From an uncultured Collinsella sp. (lineage in GTDB: Bacteria > Actinomycetota > Coriobacteriia > Coriobacteriales > Coriobacteriaceae): 22,426 nt of DNA. The stretch is taken from positions 1-22,426 of the forward strand of contig CALBBA010000294.1 in NCBI GenBank assembly GCA_937926755.1, in the 5' to 3' direction. Position 1 is the first letter of the stretch. Each line of letters starts with the position of its first letter. Below, piece after piece: positions 20,921 through 22,426 of this stretch. The notes beneath the pieces are model-generated. The model ran no database searches. It was given only the letters and a program-made list of their open reading frames with translations, and was not told where the DNA came from. The position numbers were made by a program, and so were the translations under genes.

Positions 20921-21946
20921 CTAGCTATTGAGCTTGTTAATGTCGTCGTCGGTGATAGTGTCTTCCTGGCTGGACGATTTGTCCTCGGAGGATGCGGTCT
21001 CATTGTTGGAATCGAAAGACTCGCTGCCGGAGGACGTGGTCTCACTGGACTCAGAGTCGCCCGGTTGCACGTTAGCGCCCGAAACCGTCTTAGTGGTGAG
21101 GTCGTAGGGAATCTGACCGTACCAGACGCAGTGAACCGCCTCGAGCGTACCGTCGACCGTGATGTCGTCGAGGGCATCACTCACGGCACGGCACAGTTCG
21201 TCATTGGACGAGAGGCCCGCAACACCAAGCGTCGAGGGCGCCTCGAGCGAACCGGCATAGGAGACCTCGCTCATCAGGCGTGCAAGGTAGCCGCCGGCCG
21301 TGGAGTCGCAGATCACATAGTCGACCTCGCCGGACTCGAGCGCCTCAAAGCACTCGTTGATGTTGGAGTAGGTCTTTTGGTTGGCGGTAATGCTCTGCTT
21401 AGCAAGCGCCTCCTGCGAGGCCGAGGACATCTGGACACCCAGGGTAGACGTGTTAAGGGTATCGGTGGAAACGCTTAGCGACCCACCATCGCTGGTTTTA
21501 CCGAACACAGAAGCGGCATCGTACAGGCAGGTGCCGAGCGAGCTAACGTCCCCGTCTGTGGAGTTGATCTCGCCGATAAAGATATCAGCCTTTTTGTCGC
21601 CGAGCGCGGAACCTGCCGAGGACGCATCGACAAAGGCGACCTTAAGGCCCATGCGGCTTGCGAGGGCGCGGGCAGCGTCGACTGCATACCCCGTGAGCTC
21701 GCCGTCAGCGCCCTGCATGGCCTGCGGCGCATCGGAGGTATCGAGGGCAACCGTCAGGGTGCCGGGAGTGACCAGGACATCATCCGACACCGTCGGCGTG
21801 ACGGTCTCGCGCTCGATCTGGTCAATCGTGGGTGTCGTGAACGTGGACAGTGGGTTGAACGCGCATCCGCTCAAACCCAATACGGCAATGACCGCCGCGG
21901 TCCCAGCACCTAACCGAGCCGTGTGCATCAAGCTGCCCCTCACCAT
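20921..21946 (-). CDS. Family-3 solute-binding lipoprotein (amino-acid ABC transporter type)
   Basis: A 341-residue lipoprotein. The signal peptide MVRGSLMHTARLGAGTAAVI runs into the lipobox LSGC (lipidated Cys 28). The mature protein has the two-lobe SBP_3 pattern: LTVALDTSDAPQAMQGADGE, LTGYAVDAARALASRMGLKV and FVDASSAGSALGDKKADIFI, then NINECFEALESGEVDYVICD and CRAVSDALDDITVDGTL. These bind amino acids or similar small polar solutes outside the membrane. After about residue 290 follows a Ser/Glu/Asp low-complexity tail of some 45 residues. ATG 21946 (AGGG upstream) is preferred; ATG 21928, preceded by GAGGGG, is a realistic alternative. No permease or ATPase gene is adjacent. Confidence 0.87.
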   Translation of the reverse strand: MVRGSLMHTARLGAGTAAVIAVLGLSGCAFNPLSTFTTPTIDQIERETVTPTVSDDVLVTPGTLTVALDTSDAPQAMQGADGELTGYAVDAARALASRMGLKVAFVDASSAGSALGDKKADIFIGEINSTDGDVSSLGTCLYDAASVFGKTSDGGSLSVSTDTLNTSTLGVQMSSASQEALAKQSITANQKTYSNINECFEALESGEVDYVICDSTAGGYLARLMSEVSYAGSLEAPSTLGVAGLSSNDELCRAVSDALDDITVDGTLEAVHCVWYGQIPYDLTTKTVSGANVQPGDSESSETTSSGSESFDSNNETASSEDKSSSQEDTITDDDINKLNS

Positions 21947-22271
21947 GTCCACTACCCTGCCTTCTGTGTCGTATACAATCCGTGCGTTGCGCGGAATAAC
22001 GGGTGTTCCCACCAGCTGACCTGGTATTTGACCCCACACTTGCGCACCGGGGTGTTTGCTCGGGAGGCCATAGCCACCTTCACGACTGGCCCGCTCGCCC
22101 GCGAGGCGGTATTGCCCCAAAGAAAGTAGAACGGACGGTGCGGCTTACATCTAGGACGCGCCATGATCGCGCCGCGCGCACGCGGTCGCTTACGTGGATC
22201 CCTTTGACCGCGTCTGTCTTGGACTAGGATGGACATTTCGTCCGTCCGCAACCACAGCCTGGCAGGAACGT
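21947..22271 (-). other. Long hairpin-rich leader upstream of the lipoprotein gene
   Basis: About 325 bases without a convincing gene. Minus-strand foldable elements are GGACGGAC-GAAAT-GTCCATCC (one mismatch; at about 22240-22220), CGCGGTC/GACCGCG around an 18-base loop (about 22215-22184), and CCGCCTCGC/GCGAGCGG (about 22112-22094). No match to SRP RNA, tmRNA, RNase P or a riboswitch class I can recognise. It could be a regulated 5' leader or an independent small RNA. Confidence 0.4.
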
Positions 22272-22277
22272 AGCGCA

Positions 22278-22306
22278 TTATAGCTAAGTTCAAGCTAAAG
22301 TTTAAG
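22278..22306 (-). promoter_or_regulatory. Promoter directed toward the lipoprotein gene
   Basis: On the minus strand TTAAAC (22306-22301), a 17-base spacer and a perfect TATAAT (22283-22278). Start of transcription would be near 22271, giving a leader of about 325 bases. Confidence 0.55.
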
Positions 22307-22375
22307 GTTAGGGGCGCCATTCGCACCGTGAGCACAGATTTTGCAGGTCGGAGCGGACCATTCGTGCCCCCATCA

Positions 22376-22400
22376 AAACCACCCCTAAAAGGGGTGGTTT
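22376..22400. terminator. Hairpin terminator at the window end
   Basis: AAACCACCCCT (22376-22386) pairs perfectly with AGGGGTGGTTT (22390-22400) around an AAA loop. On the minus strand it ends in GGTTTTG, so it most likely terminates a minus-strand gene lying beyond the window; the plus-strand tail is T-poor. Confidence 0.7.
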
Positions 22401-22426
22401 GCTCTTAGGGTATAACCCTTGGATTT

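Noticed and set aside
21947..22271. SRP RNA, tmRNA or RNase P RNA
   Set aside because: None of the conserved core sequences of these RNAs could be found on either strand.
21952..22335. Minus-strand 127-codon frame upstream of the lipoprotein gene
   Set aside because: Arg/Pro-rich translation with no family likeness and no ribosome binding site; better explained as structured leader.

Overview
The window looks like a chromosomal stretch from a GC-rich, sugar-fermenting gut anaerobe of the Coriobacteriia, most likely Collinsella. This is inferred from strong AAGGAG-type ribosome binding sites, several sugar phosphotransferase (PTS) genes, high GC and the overall gene mix; nothing here names the species.

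Bases 1-2583 hold the end of a membrane transporter, galM (aldose 1-epimerase), a stand-alone mannose-family PTS IIB paralog whose phospho-accepting His is a Tyr, and tRNA-Thr(CGT) with its own promoter and terminator. Bases 2584-12775 form an amino-sugar locus that reads as uptake and breakdown of N-acetylgalactosamine or related hexosamines. It runs almost entirely on the minus strand. The PTS operon encodes IIA, a YajC-like protein, IIB, IIC and an enlarged IID. After it come a GntR/UTRA regulator, AgaS (sugar-phosphate isomerase/deaminase), an AgaA/NagA deacetylase, a LacX-type mutarotase, LacC (tagatose-6-phosphate kinase) and a YhcH-family anomerase-like protein. The steps connect: PTS import with phosphorylation, deacetylation, deamination/isomerisation to tagatose-6-P, then phosphorylation to tagatose-1,6-bisphosphate. 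The aldolase that would finish the route is not in the window. Two identical 12-bp palindromes (TGGTAGTAACCA) with the spacing of NagR/DasR-type GntR operators lie upstream of agaS and of the PTS operon. A degenerate third copy lies upstream of gntR. A 40-codon relic of a second deacetylase gene follows lacC, and a flavodoxin gene sits in the locus on the opposite strand.

Bases 12647-13362 are a 700-bp intergenic region rich in inverted repeats. It is followed by a DUF2975-like membrane protein and a small Cro/CI-type regulator, an operon with a palindrome-packed promoter.

Bases 14359-22426 are mostly minus-strand housekeeping or poorly characterised genes: a membrane-anchored SurA-N-like protein; a four-gene operon (a hydroxyacid dehydrogenase with a His/Cys-rich tail, a small membrane protein, a HEAT-like protein and NAD-type isocitrate dehydrogenase); a DegV lipid-binding protein; the long ribosome hibernation factor; and a solitary family-3 solute-binding lipoprotein preceded by a long, hairpin-rich leader.

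The observations most worth following up are the His-to-Tyr IIB, the metal-binding-like tail on the dehydrogenase, the IID insertion, the deacetylase relic and the unexplained leader at 21947-22271.
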